The notes beneath the pieces were generated by a model. The model saw nothing but the letters and a program-made list of their open reading frames with translations. It did no database searches and was not told the origin of the DNA. This document shows positions 1 to 7,104 of a DNA stretch of 8,659 nucleotides, in pieces (position 1 is the stretch's first letter; each line of letters starts with the position of its first letter). The position numbers were made by a program, and so were the translations under genes. The stretch is from Candidatus Sabulitectum sp. (lineage in GTDB: Bacteria > Fermentibacterota > Fermentibacteria > Fermentibacterales > JCC-6): assembly GCA_029940175.1 (NCBI GenBank), contig JAOZRM010000079.1, positions 1 through 8,659 on the forward strand, written 5' to 3'.

Positions 1-617
1 TAAAAGCCACCAGGATGGAGATGCTTCAGCTTAAGAAGCGTCTCAAGCTGGCACAGAAAGGTCACAAGCTTCTCAAAGACAAGCTTGATGAGCTTATGCG
101 TCAGTTCAAGATCCTGATCGGTCACTATGAGGGAGCAAGAGCAAAGCTGGAGGATCAGCTTGAGGTGGCCTATGGAGAATTTCTCTTTGCCAGGGCCGCC
201 ATGGAGGAAGAGGGTCTTCTTGATGCTCTTCGCTATCCGGGAGCAAAGGCTGTTGTTGAGTCATCAACCCGCAGGGTAATGAACCTTACTCTTCCTGTGT
301 TCAAGGTGACAATCGAGGGTAAGGTAAGGAACTATGGAATGTTCGATACCCCTCCTGAACTCGATGAGGCACTGGAAGTTTACAAAAAAGTGCTTCCTGA
401 AATAATACGCCTTGCCGAACAGGAGAAAGCCATTATCCTTATTGCTCAGGAGATTGACAGCACCAGGCGCAGAGTTAACTCGCTTGAGTATGTGATGATT
501 CCCGAGATAAAACAGGCCATCAGATACATTCGACTCAAACTTGACGAAATGGAGAGGGGTAACACAACCCGCCTCATGAAGGTCAAGGAGATGGTAGAGG
601 CCAATCGGGCCTTTTAG
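1..617 (+). CDS. atpD: V/A-type ATP synthase subunit D (5'-truncated by window edge)
   Basis: This is subunit D of the V/A-type ATPase, the central rotor-stalk protein that sits in the A3B3 head and couples ATP chemistry to rotation of the membrane ring. The visible protein has the family's hallmark start, a Thr-Arg-Met-Glu followed by LQLKKRLKLAQKGHKLLKDK, then a long N-terminal helix, a central segment (about residues 70-115 of the visible part), and a C-terminal helix ending in an Arg/Lys-rich stretch. The reading frame is open upstream of the first ATG (15) to the window edge and encodes Lys-Ala-Thr-Arg, which matches the conserved residues just before the usual Met-Glu. The true start therefore lies a few codons outside the window, and ATG15 is internal. 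Visible length is about 204 residues, close to the family's usual length. Subunit D is commonly among the last genes of V-ATPase operons, and the terminator just downstream fits that position. Confidence 0.95.
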   Translation, partial: KATRMEMLQLKKRLKLAQKGHKLLKDKLDELMRQFKILIGHYEGARAKLEDQLEVAYGEFLFARAAMEEEGLLDALRYPGAKAVVESSTRRVMNLTLPVFKVTIEGKVRNYGMFDTPPELDEALEVYKKVLPEIIRLAEQEKAIILIAQEIDSTRRRVNSLEYVMIPEIKQAIRYIRLKLDEMERGNTTRLMKVKEMVEANRAF

Positions 618-634
618 TTCTCTGATCTAAAATA

Positions 635-670
635 AGACATGGGGATCCCTACGGGGTCCCCGTCTCTTTC
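635..670. terminator. Probable bidirectional intrinsic terminator
   Basis: A 9-bp stem (641-649 with 653-661, one G-U pair) closes on a 3-nt loop and is extended by an AGAC/GTCT pairing (635-638 with 662-665). It is followed by a pyrimidine/T-rich stretch on the plus strand and by a T-rich stretch (ATGTCTTATTTTAG) on the minus strand. It lies between the convergent ATPase subunit D and lipoprotein genes, so it could stop transcription from both sides. The lipoprotein stop codon (649-651) is inside the stem. Confidence 0.75.
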
Positions 671-1134
671 CTTACTGCATATGCCCTGTTCCCATCGGTC
701 TCGGCAGTGTTTGCCATGGTTCCAGTGCCCACCATAAAGTCATAGAGCCATGCATTTGCTCCATGTGGACTGGTGGAGTCAGACCAGACTGCATTGCCCT
801 CTGTATAAAAAGGTCCATAATTATTCCAGTTTATACCAGCACTATGCAAACCCAGCAGATCTTCTTTTGAAGGCATTTTCCATCCAGTACCGTCAAGGTT
901 TTCAACCCAAAGATTTGCAGTCATCCAGTCTGTATCACTGTCCGGCCCCACTTGCCACTGAAGACCGGAGACACTGTCAGTAATCAACCCATCATTCTCC
1001 GGGAACCGGTCTTCCACTGAAATTTGTGCTTGAGCTTCCCTTTCCACTTCATGCACAAGAGTCGTCACCGTGCTGCATCCGACAAGAAAGACACCAACTA
1101 GCAGCGGAACCACAAGAAAATAAATTTTCCTCAC
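649..1134 (-). CDS. Small DUF1566 (Lcl C-terminal-like) lipoprotein
   Basis: This is a predicted 161-aa lipoprotein. Residues 1-19 form a signal peptide (MRK, then a hydrophobic stretch) ending in the lipobox LVGC, so Cys20 would be lipidated. Residues about 45-156 resemble the DUF1566/Lcl_C domain: ITDSVSGLQWQV, then W-x-x-A with WKMPSKEDLLGL, then VWSDS, AWLYDF and a terminal YAVR. These Trp-rich motifs are typical of that family, whose molecular role is poorly defined; members are often cell-surface proteins. The start is GTG at 1134-1132. It is chosen because a near-perfect Shine-Dalgarno (AGAAGGAGG) lies 7 nt upstream and the signal peptide begins directly there. The gene stands alone, convergent with the ATPase gene and divergent from the propeller gene at 1282. 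The final localisation (inner or outer membrane) cannot be told from sequence. Confidence 0.85.
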   Translation of the reverse strand: MRKIYFLVVPLLVGVFLVGCSTVTTLVHEVEREAQAQISVEDRFPENDGLITDSVSGLQWQVGPDSDTDWMTANLWVENLDGTGWKMPSKEDLLGLHSAGINWNNYGPFYTEGNAVWSDSTSPHGANAWLYDFMVGTGTMANTAETDGNRAYAVRKETGTP

Positions 1135-1281
1135 TTCAAGACCTCCTTCTGTATTTCAACCAATATACAGATTAAGGAAGACAATCGACACTGCATATTC
1201 TCAAAAAACATCATTGCAAATTCATCATATATTCATAAATGCAACAGAATTGAGAATTAGCATTAAACCAGGGGAAATCAA
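1135..1281. promoter_or_regulatory. Divergent intergenic region with ribosome binding sites
   Basis: This AT-rich 147-bp space must hold promoters for the two divergent genes. The minus-strand Shine-Dalgarno (reverse complement of 1142-1150) serves the lipoprotein. A plus-strand AGGGGAA at 1270-1276 serves the propeller gene. Candidate -35/-10 pairs are weak (for example TTGCAA and TAAATG with a 16-bp spacer on the plus strand), so no promoter is assigned. Confidence 0.4.
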
Positions 1282-2688
1282 ATGAGAGTGAATGTACTCA
1301 TGCTTGTGACTTTGTGCTTTTGTGCCATGGCAGATGATCCACCTGCAACTCTGTGGTCTAAGAATTATACAATTTCAGATTGTCTTACATGGTCATCCGG
1401 ACTGGTGCTTCTTGATGATGGAAGTTTTGTGATATCTGGACCATATCTAGCAATCTCAGGTGATATGGATTCTTACTTGATGGGACTAAACTCTGATGGA
1501 TCAGAAAGCTGGAATAACTCAACAGGTGAAACAGCAGGCCATTCAGAGATGGTTTCTGAGTTGATTCAAACAGCAAACGGAGGTTTTCTTCAGGCAGGAT
1601 TTGATCTGTTTTACGGCGATGGCAATGCTCTGTTCATCTGGACAGATTCAGCAGGGGATTCTCTTTTATACAGAACATATTCCGAAGCGACATATGTGTC
1701 TGCCATAGCTGAAAAAGCAAACGGTAACATTGTTGCATCCGGAAGACTTGAGTCTTTCGGAGAATGGTTCGGCTGGTTGGCAGAAATGGATTCGGCAGGA
1801 GATCTGATCTGGTCAAAGTATTACGGTGCTTCAGGAATTGAAACAAGTCTGTCTGATTTTGTTATTCTCAGCGACAACAGCATTGTCGCCTGCGGGTATT
1901 CAGGAGATTTTCGTTACATCGTGAAAACAGACAGTGCCGGTGATACTCTCTGGACCCAAACATACCAGGAGAGTACCGGTTCATACGCTGCAATTGAAAC
2001 AATTCCCGGAGGAGGCTTTATTCTTGCAGGAAGAGACTACGAGGGTGTTCCGGAGACCTGCACTGCATACCTGGCACAGATAGATGATCTTGGAGTTATT
2101 TCATGGGACGGCAACTACAGCGATGATGCAGATTGGGCAGCGTACGATGTCGAACTTTGTCAGGATCAGGGGTTCATTGTTTGCGGCACAAAATCATCTG
2201 GAGAGGATAGTGACTGGGGGCTGGTTTTTAGAACCAGTAGTCAGGGGAGTTTGCTCTGGGAATCCGGGTATGGCACAATCGATGACTCCTTCAGCAGTTG
2301 CATAGCTTTACCTTCCGGGGAATACTGTATTTCAGGAATAGCAAGAAGTCTGGAACCCGATGCTGCATGGGTGATCAAATTGGGAATAGAAACCGGACTT
2401 CAAAATCCGGAATGTAATTGGAATGAGAACAATATCATGACCGTAATCAGTTCCAATCCAGTGGAGAATAATCTATCCATTAGTCTGGAGATTCCTGCTT
2501 ACACCCACGCACAAATCAGTTTGTACGACCTGTCTGGCAGGTTCATCAGTGATCTGGTGAACAACATGCTGACACAGGGCATACACCAGTTCACTGTTTC
2601 AACAGGCACATTATCGAAGGGAATATACATTCTCCGGGCAGTAGCATCCGGTGTATCCGAGACAGAAACCGTAGTGATCCTGAACTGA
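1282..2688 (+). CDS. Secreted seven-repeat beta-propeller protein with C-terminal sorting domain
   Basis: This is a predicted exported 468-aa protein. Residues 1-17 are a signal peptide with likely cleavage after AMA, before DDPP. Residues about 40-370 hold seven repeats built as a Gly-rich strand (GGFILAG-like), then a strand ending with Asp-Ser-Ala-Gly-Asp and Trp. The strand starts are near 45, 97, 144, 196, 242, 294 and 343. This spacing of about 50 residues implies a seven-bladed propeller of the PQQ/WD-like type. Residues about 385-468 are a type IX-like (Por secretion) C-terminal domain: SSNPVENNLSISLEI, ISLYDLSGRFI, GIHQFTV, KGIYILRA and the end VVILN. The SD AGGGGAA sits 5 nt before the ATG. 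No catalytic residues are recognisable, so a binding, adhesion or scaffold role is inference only. The gene is monocistronic and converges on the broken TrmB gene, with 11 bp between stops. Confidence 0.85.
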   Translation: MRVNVLMLVTLCFCAMADDPPATLWSKNYTISDCLTWSSGLVLLDDGSFVISGPYLAISGDMDSYLMGLNSDGSESWNNSTGETAGHSEMVSELIQTANGGFLQAGFDLFYGDGNALFIWTDSAGDSLLYRTYSEATYVSAIAEKANGNIVASGRLESFGEWFGWLAEMDSAGDLIWSKYYGASGIETSLSDFVILSDNSIVACGYSGDFRYIVKTDSAGDTLWTQTYQESTGSYAAIETIPGGGFILAGRDYEGVPETCTAYLAQIDDLGVISWDGNYSDDADWAAYDVELCQDQGFIVCGTKSSGEDSDWGLVFRTSSQGSLLWESGYGTIDDSFSSCIALPSGEYCISGIARSLEPDAAWVIKLGIETGLQNPECNWNENNIMTVISSNPVENNLSISLEIPAYTHAQISLYDLSGRFISDLVNNMLTQGIHQFTVSTGTLSKGIYILRAVASGVSETETVVILN

Positions 2689-2699
2689 CCAACCAGCAG

Positions 2700-3274
2700 C
2701 TAGAGAGATTTTAGAAGTTTCATAAGGGCTACGGTTCCAGGATCATCTACTCCGTAGGTGGACCACAGCCTTTGAAGCTCTGCCCTGACTTGCTCAATAG
2801 TTGGTTCTCCACCAAACATCAACGATATTCTGTAGAGCATCGCCTTGTTCAAGTAGCCCTTATAGATACAGGGTGCGATAAACGGATTTTTGCTCCACAC
2901 GGCTTGATGAACCTGATTTTCATCCTCAGAAAGAATTGAAATCAGGTACTCGGTGCCATCAATAAGCACAACCAGCCAGTCTCCGGGCCAGTCAAGCTTA
3001 CAGCTTCTAACGATATCACATCCCGCAAAAGAGGAATCTTTATCATGACAATGAAGAAGAACAGTCACTCCCCGGGCTGCAGCTTCTTCAATAGTGTCAC
3101 GAAGTCTGTCCATTGGAATGGCATCAGCGTCAAGCAGCAGATTAGACTTAGCTGACGCGATCATTGCAGCAGCTTTTGCATACACCTGACGGACACTGGA
3201 TAGGCGGTATACACCAGGGTTTCAACCTTTGAGAGGCCCACTTTTTCAAGCAATTGATTCAGTCTTTCTGACAG
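2700..3274 (-). pseudogene. Broken TrmB-family transcriptional regulator (internal deletion and frameshift)
   Basis: TrmB regulators carry an N-terminal winged helix-turn-helix and a C-terminal sugar/effector-binding domain. Here 3185-2700 encodes an intact-looking C-terminal domain of 161 aa: AKAAAMIASAKSNLLL, EEAAARGVTVLL, DWLVVLIDGTEYL and the characteristic HQAVWSKNPFIAP. Upstream, from 3274 to about 3207, a different frame encodes LSERLNQLLEKVGLSKVETL followed by VYTAY, which matches the very start of a TrmB HTH domain. It meets the C-terminal frame near 3206-3215, where a TGA blocks the C-terminal frame further upstream. About 90-110 residues, including the recognition helix, are missing. 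The N-terminal piece would start at CTG (3274) after a GGAG, with no ATG, so the start codon may also be lost. The C-terminal ORF could begin at GTG 3185, but no Shine-Dalgarno precedes it. I infer a dead gene; a free-standing effector domain is less likely. Confidence 0.8.
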
Positions 3275-3311
3275 AATGATCTCCTTCCATTATCAACGGA
3301 CAATACTTGAT

Positions 3312-3334
3312 ATGCTTCTGTTGTCCAGAAGCAT
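3312..3334 (-). terminator. Perfect hairpin just after the FG-GAP operon
   Basis: A perfect 9-bp inverted repeat (3312-3320 with 3326-3334, 5-nt loop) begins 2 nt after the stop codon of the 3337-4767 gene on the minus strand. It is not followed by a U-tract, so it may act as an mRNA 3'-end stabiliser or a weak terminator. Confidence 0.45.
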
Positions 3335-3336
3335 TC

Positions 3337-4767
3337 CTACCTCAGCACAGTGAGTCTGCCGGCAGAAAAATCTCCTGATTCTGATTTCACAGAAATCAAG
3401 TAAATGCCTGGTTCTACAGGAGAGCCATCCTCCGAACACCCATTCCAGATGTACTGTGTGCTTCCACCATGTGCATATCCACAGAATAGTTCAGTGACTG
3501 CTCTGCCAGCAATGTCCAGAATGGTGATTGTGACGTTACCAGGCTCACGGTTTTTAAGAAGAATAGAAGCGGAACCTGATGTTGGATTTGGATAAGCTTC
3601 CAGGAGAGTTAATCCTGTTTCTCCGGAATAGCTTTCTTCAACACCGGAAACCAGATCATTCCGGTACCACCTGACAAAACCGGCATTATTTGCTCCTCCC
3701 ACCAGATCAGTGTACCCGTCGCTGTTCAGGTCACCCGATGAGAGTGGCCATGCGCCCACCAGGGAACCATCAATGATATGTTTTTTCCATGTGGATGGTG
3801 ATGCGCCATTGTTAAGCCAGAAGGAAATCTGTGATGGTATCCTGGATGTTCCTACAATATCTACCAGATCATCATTATCTAAATCAACCAGCTCAACACC
3901 CAGAGCATTTCCAAAATTCTCAGTGATCCAGTGTTTCTCCCAGACAATAGGAGAGCCCCCAAGATTGAACCACACACCAAACTGACCGTTACCAAAACCC
4001 AGAGCAGCCAGATCAAGAGATCCATCTCCGTTAATGTCTGCTGTTCTTGTCATATGAGCACCAGAGAGAGAACCCTCTATGAGATGATTCGTCCAGCCGG
4101 GAGGTGATTGTCCATCATTCTCCCACCACCGAACATCATTGCAGCTTGCCCCGCATCCGGCCAGATCAAGATCACCGTCAAGATCAAAATCACCCCAGCA
4201 AACAGAGCGTCCTCCAGGCATTGAGGCACAAACATCGTATCTCTGCCATTGATCCGGGTTGTTACCATTGTTCTTCCACCAGCTTACAGCAGTTGTCCCT
4301 GCTCCAGCGGCAAGCAGATCAAGCAATCCATCTTGATCCAGATCAACCAGGTGAACTTCGTGGGGTTTAACAAAGTCGCTGGAAACGACGTAAGGTGTCC
4401 ACGAGCATCCAGCGTCACCCAGATAGCAGATTATCCTGTTTGCATCCCACCCTACAGCTGCGATGTCCACAAAGCCGTCTCCATTCACATCAGCAGCACT
4501 GGCAAACGCAGCACCTTCAAGATCATCTTCAACGAGGAATTTCTGCCACTGGGGAATTGTTTCACCGGAGTTGAGCCAGTAGCTAACCTCATTCGCACCC
4601 CAGGCTGTACCAAGGATATCAGGGTAGTTGTCATCATTCATACTGCAAACCTGTAAGCAGGAAGGACCGGTAAACCCTGTGGTAACCAGGTACTGCTCGA
4701 ATCCAGCAGCAACAGCTGGAATACGAAGTAACAAAATTAGAGTAAACAAGTGAATCAACCTAAACAT
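3337..4767 (-). CDS. Secreted FG-GAP/VCBS seven-repeat propeller protein with C-terminal sorting domain
   Basis: This is a predicted exported 476-aa protein. A signal peptide spans residues 1-21 (hydrophobic LFTLILLLRIPAV, cleavage around AVAA-GF). Seven FG-GAP/VCBS repeats follow, each with an Asp-rich, calcium-loop-like motif of the form D-x-N/D-x-D-G-x-x-D: near 43-50 (degenerate, NDDNYPD), 93-101, 142-150, 193-201, 244-252, 295-303 and 346-354. The period of about 51 residues suits a closed seven-bladed, integrin-alpha-like propeller. Linkers carry WWxNxG-like strands. Residues about 385-476 form a type IX-like sorting domain: AYPNPTSGSASILL, VTITILDIAGRAV, EPGIYLISV and the end RLTVLR. 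An AAGAAAGG ribosome site lies about 8 nt before the ATG. The gene starts 55 bp after the stop of its larger paralogue (4823-6613), so co-transcription is likely. The function is unknown; surface binding is a family-based inference. Confidence 0.88.
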   Translation of the reverse strand: MFRLIHLFTLILLLRIPAVAAGFEQYLVTTGFTGPSCLQVCSMNDDNYPDILGTAWGANEVSYWLNSGETIPQWQKFLVEDDLEGAAFASAADVNGDGFVDIAAVGWDANRIICYLGDAGCSWTPYVVSSDFVKPHEVHLVDLDQDGLLDLLAAGAGTTAVSWWKNNGNNPDQWQRYDVCASMPGGRSVCWGDFDLDGDLDLAGCGASCNDVRWWENDGQSPPGWTNHLIEGSLSGAHMTRTADINGDGSLDLAALGFGNGQFGVWFNLGGSPIVWEKHWITENFGNALGVELVDLDNDDLVDIVGTSRIPSQISFWLNNGASPSTWKKHIIDGSLVGAWPLSSGDLNSDGYTDLVGGANNAGFVRWYRNDLVSGVEESYSGETGLTLLEAYPNPTSGSASILLKNREPGNVTITILDIAGRAVTELFCGYAHGGSTQYIWNGCSEDGSPVEPGIYLISVKSESGDFSAGRLTVLR

Positions 4768-4822
4768 GATAGACCTTTCTTGATTTGGGTGTTGCTGATG
4801 AACACTTTTGAGAAGCAGTTCA

Positions 4823-6613
4823 TCAGTTCAATACAACAAGAGCCTGCGAAATCCAGTCTCCCTGTGTTGTTGAAGCCACTGCTCTGTAGACACCTGAAGG
4901 AAGATGGGCAACCTCAAACTGTTTTTCCGTTTCTCCTGTATCCAGAAAGACTTTCCTGCCTGATGTGTCAAATATTGAGAGGGTAAAATCACCGGAGATA
5001 TTCGATTTGACAAACATTGAAACAGACCCGGAAGAAGGGTTTGAAAAAGAGAGAGAAAGGGGAGAATCAGTCATTTCGATTCCCGTTTGATCCCAGTTGA
5101 ACTGGAAGCTTTTTAGAATGGGTGAAACGGTTGAGTCGACTGAATTCATGAGAACTTTGTACTGAAAGTACCTTTCTGCAAAGCCTGAGATCACGGAAGG
5201 ATTGTGGTACTCCTCAGACCAGTTACCCATGCTTCCATGGTCATCAGACGATCTGAACTGAATTCCAAGAGATGTCCCCGCTGGAACACAGGACTCCCAG
5301 TCAATGCTGGCCCACTGTGGTTCCTCGCTGGAATCCAGAATAGAACTCACAAGAGAACCGCTGGAAGCATATCTGGTAATTTCATACCAGTAGATTGCAT
5401 TTCCCATGTATCTTACTGAAAGAATATCCAGGTCACCATCATTGTCCAGATCTCCGGGCATTGCCCAGCTGATTCCCTGTCCTCCTGATTTTACAATGTG
5501 TTTAACGAAAATCGATCCATTTTCTGTATTTTCCCACCAGGCAACCCCTGCGTTTCCAAAAGAAGAAGACACAACGTCCCAGTCTCCGTCTCCATCAAAA
5601 TCTCCTGTTCTAACCATTGCACTGTATGGCATTGTCCCAAGCTCTTCTCTTGTCCAGGTTATAGGACTTCCCCCCTGATTTCTGTAGAGATATACCTTGC
5701 TGCCACCAAGGGATGCCGCAAAAACATCCATGTCTCCATCAGCATCTACATCACAGGCCCTGACTCCGTGAGCTCCTTCTATGTCACTATCCAGGGTTTG
5801 AGAAGTCCATACAGGTTCCGGACCTCCACTGCCATACCAGACTCTAACTATGTTTTCATTCCATGCAGCGCAAAGGATATCAATGTTGCCATCGGAATTC
5901 AGGTCTACAGGTTGAACCTTACAGGGGTAATCGATTCCGGTTTCTACGATGAATTCAGACCAGCTCGGAGATTGGCCTCCTTCATTTCTAAACCAGGATA
6001 CTCTGTCTCCCTCTGAAGCAGCAGCAACAATGTCCATGTCTCCATCCTCGTCAACATCGTCGGCTTCAACATCGTGTACCCCTTCAAACCCTGTTGCTGC
6101 TACTTGAAGAATCCACTCTGGGGAGGGTCCTCCCTGGTTATAATGAATCTCAATTATTCCTGTACCGGCACATGCGGCAACAACATCCAGATATCCATCA
6201 TTATTCAGATCAGCTATATCAATGCCGATACACTCTGAAGAAGATGAGGATAGAACTTGACTTATCCACTCACCATTTTCATTACCAAAAAACACTCTTA
6301 CTTCATTGGCTTCTAATGCTCCGATAACGATGTCATTGTATCCGTCATTATTTATATCATCAATATCGGCAGCATAGGGTTTGGCTATTCCCGAGTAAAC
6401 AAAATTCTCCACCGCTGTGTCAAGAATTGATGATGAAAGCTGAATCTGCCCTTCTATTGAACGCCATGCTACTTGATCTGCACTTTCAAATACTCTTAAC
6501 CAACTGCTGACAGGGGTTTCACTTGACAGGCCCTCCGACCAGTCGGACTGTTCTGCCTGCCCGGCGAAAGCACACACACACGCAAGACAAATTACGAGAA
6601 ACATTGACCACAT
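4823..6613 (-). CDS. Secreted FG-GAP/VCBS seven-repeat propeller protein, extra domain and sorting tail
   Basis: This is a predicted exported 596-aa protein. The signal peptide is residues 1-17 or 1-20 (FLVICLACVCAFAGQA). A short N-terminal stretch (about 29-72) precedes seven FG-GAP/VCBS repeats whose calcium-loop motifs fall at 86-94, 135-143, 186-194, 237-245, 288-296, 338-346 and 388-396, a period of almost exactly 51. Residues about 415-508 form a separate beta-rich domain of unknown identity (SLVSSILDSSEEPQWASIDW, GTSLGIQFRSS, RYFQYKVLM, SPILKSFQF). Residues about 515-596 are a type IX-like sorting domain (SFSNPSSGSVSMFV, FTLSIFDTSGRKVF, LPSGVYRAV, end ALVVLN). The SD AAGAAAGGA lies about 5 nt before the ATG. 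This is the first gene of a probable two-gene operon with the paralogue at 3337-4767, with a promoter and operator candidate just upstream. Substrate or partner is unknown. Confidence 0.88.
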   Translation of the reverse strand: MWSMFLVICLACVCAFAGQAEQSDWSEGLSSETPVSSWLRVFESADQVAWRSIEGQIQLSSSILDTAVENFVYSGIAKPYAADIDDINNDGYNDIVIGALEANEVRVFFGNENGEWISQVLSSSSSECIGIDIADLNNDGYLDVVAACAGTGIIEIHYNQGGPSPEWILQVAATGFEGVHDVEADDVDEDGDMDIVAAASEGDRVSWFRNEGGQSPSWSEFIVETGIDYPCKVQPVDLNSDGNIDILCAAWNENIVRVWYGSGGPEPVWTSQTLDSDIEGAHGVRACDVDADGDMDVFAASLGGSKVYLYRNQGGSPITWTREELGTMPYSAMVRTGDFDGDGDWDVVSSSFGNAGVAWWENTENGSIFVKHIVKSGGQGISWAMPGDLDNDGDLDILSVRYMGNAIYWYEITRYASSGSLVSSILDSSEEPQWASIDWESCVPAGTSLGIQFRSSDDHGSMGNWSEEYHNPSVISGFAERYFQYKVLMNSVDSTVSPILKSFQFNWDQTGIEMTDSPLSLSFSNPSSGSVSMFVKSNISGDFTLSIFDTSGRKVFLDTGETEKQFEVAHLPSGVYRAVASTTQGDWISQALVVLN

Positions 6614-6643
6614 AATAATCCTTTCTTAAAAGACGAATAAATA

Positions 6644-6681
6644 GTTGTAATACTTTTTACAACCAAAAAACAATTTGTCAA
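6644..6681 (-). promoter_or_regulatory. Promoter and overlapping palindromic operator candidate for the FG-GAP operon
   Basis: On the minus strand a consensus TTGACA (6681-6676) is followed after 16 bp by TAAAAA (6659-6654), about 40 bp before the ATG at 6613. A perfect 7-bp inverted repeat, GTTGTAA-N6-TTACAAC (6644-6650 with 6657-6663), covers the -10. That is the classic place for a repressor operator. The -35 is a strong match, the -10 is weak, and the operator is inferred from symmetry only. Confidence 0.5.
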
Positions 6682-6726
6682 GAAGAATGACAGTGAGAAT
6701 ACCGGTGTAAGAGAACAAAATCATTT

Positions 6727-6747
6727 CAATATCCCTTCTCGATATTG
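6727..6747. repeat. Second perfect inverted repeat upstream of the FG-GAP operon
   Basis: CAATATC (6727-6733) and GATATTG (6741-6747) form a perfect 7-bp inverted repeat with a 7-nt spacer, about 50 bp upstream of the -35 candidate. It could be an activator or repressor site, or chance in AT-rich DNA. The rest of 6664-6869 shows no gene. Confidence 0.35.
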
Positions 6748-6869
6748 TTTGTTGATTGCTAACAATAATAGCGAAACCTAAATTGTCAACTTTCTCCGGC
6801 TCTTGTTCCAGGTTTTCAACTCAGGGAAATTGCATGTGTGATGGGAAACTTTCATTTTAGAATGGTCTT

Positions 6870-6963
6870 GTTACAGGCTTGATTACAGGGATGCGGGGAG
6901 TTTGAGGTTCAGGCAGGTATACACCCCCCCCCAGAAGGGGGTGTCTAAATATCTTGGCACCCC
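6870..6963 (-). repeat. Displaced copy of a tRNA terminator and downstream flank
   Basis: This stretch is a direct repeat of 8520-8616, roughly 80% identical by eye. On the minus strand it reads from a tRNA-like 3' end (GGGGTGCCA) through a C/G hairpin (6921-6944) into about 45 bp of shared flank (GGTATAC, then the complement of GCGGGGAGTTTG). The hairpin keeps its 8-bp stem, but the U-tract seen in the other copy is absent and there is a run of nine C at 6924-6932, so terminator function is probably lost. No tRNA body lies upstream of it on the minus strand. Confidence 0.8.
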
Positions 6964-7104
6964 TAGTAGTTTCTTGTTGGAACACCATAGTCCTCTGGCT
7001 ATCGAAGATTGCGTCCCTGTTGCAGGGTTCGTAAGGTCGAGTAAAGGTATCATCATGAAAAGAATTGGCGAAGACGCCTTCCTGTAGAAGAAGAGATGCC
7101 AATG

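Noticed and set aside
3206..3215. Ten bases (GGTATACACC) at the TrmB deletion junction are also in the repeat at 6916-6925
   Set aside because: The match is only ten bases with no similarity on either side, and the bases are explained as TrmB coding sequence. Chance is the likelier cause.
5498..6016. Plus-strand open frame of 172 codons, and a similar one at 4249-4656
   Set aside because: Both are antisense to FG-GAP genes with clear signal peptides and regular repeats. They have no domain or ribosome site of their own and arise from the repeated codon pattern.
6963..7040. Degenerate tRNA upstream (minus strand) of the displaced terminator
   Set aside because: The only T-loop-like sequence is TTCCAAC, lacking the purine at position 57, and no acceptor 5' strand pairs with GGGGT. 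Only the last few bases at the 3' end are shared with the tRNA.
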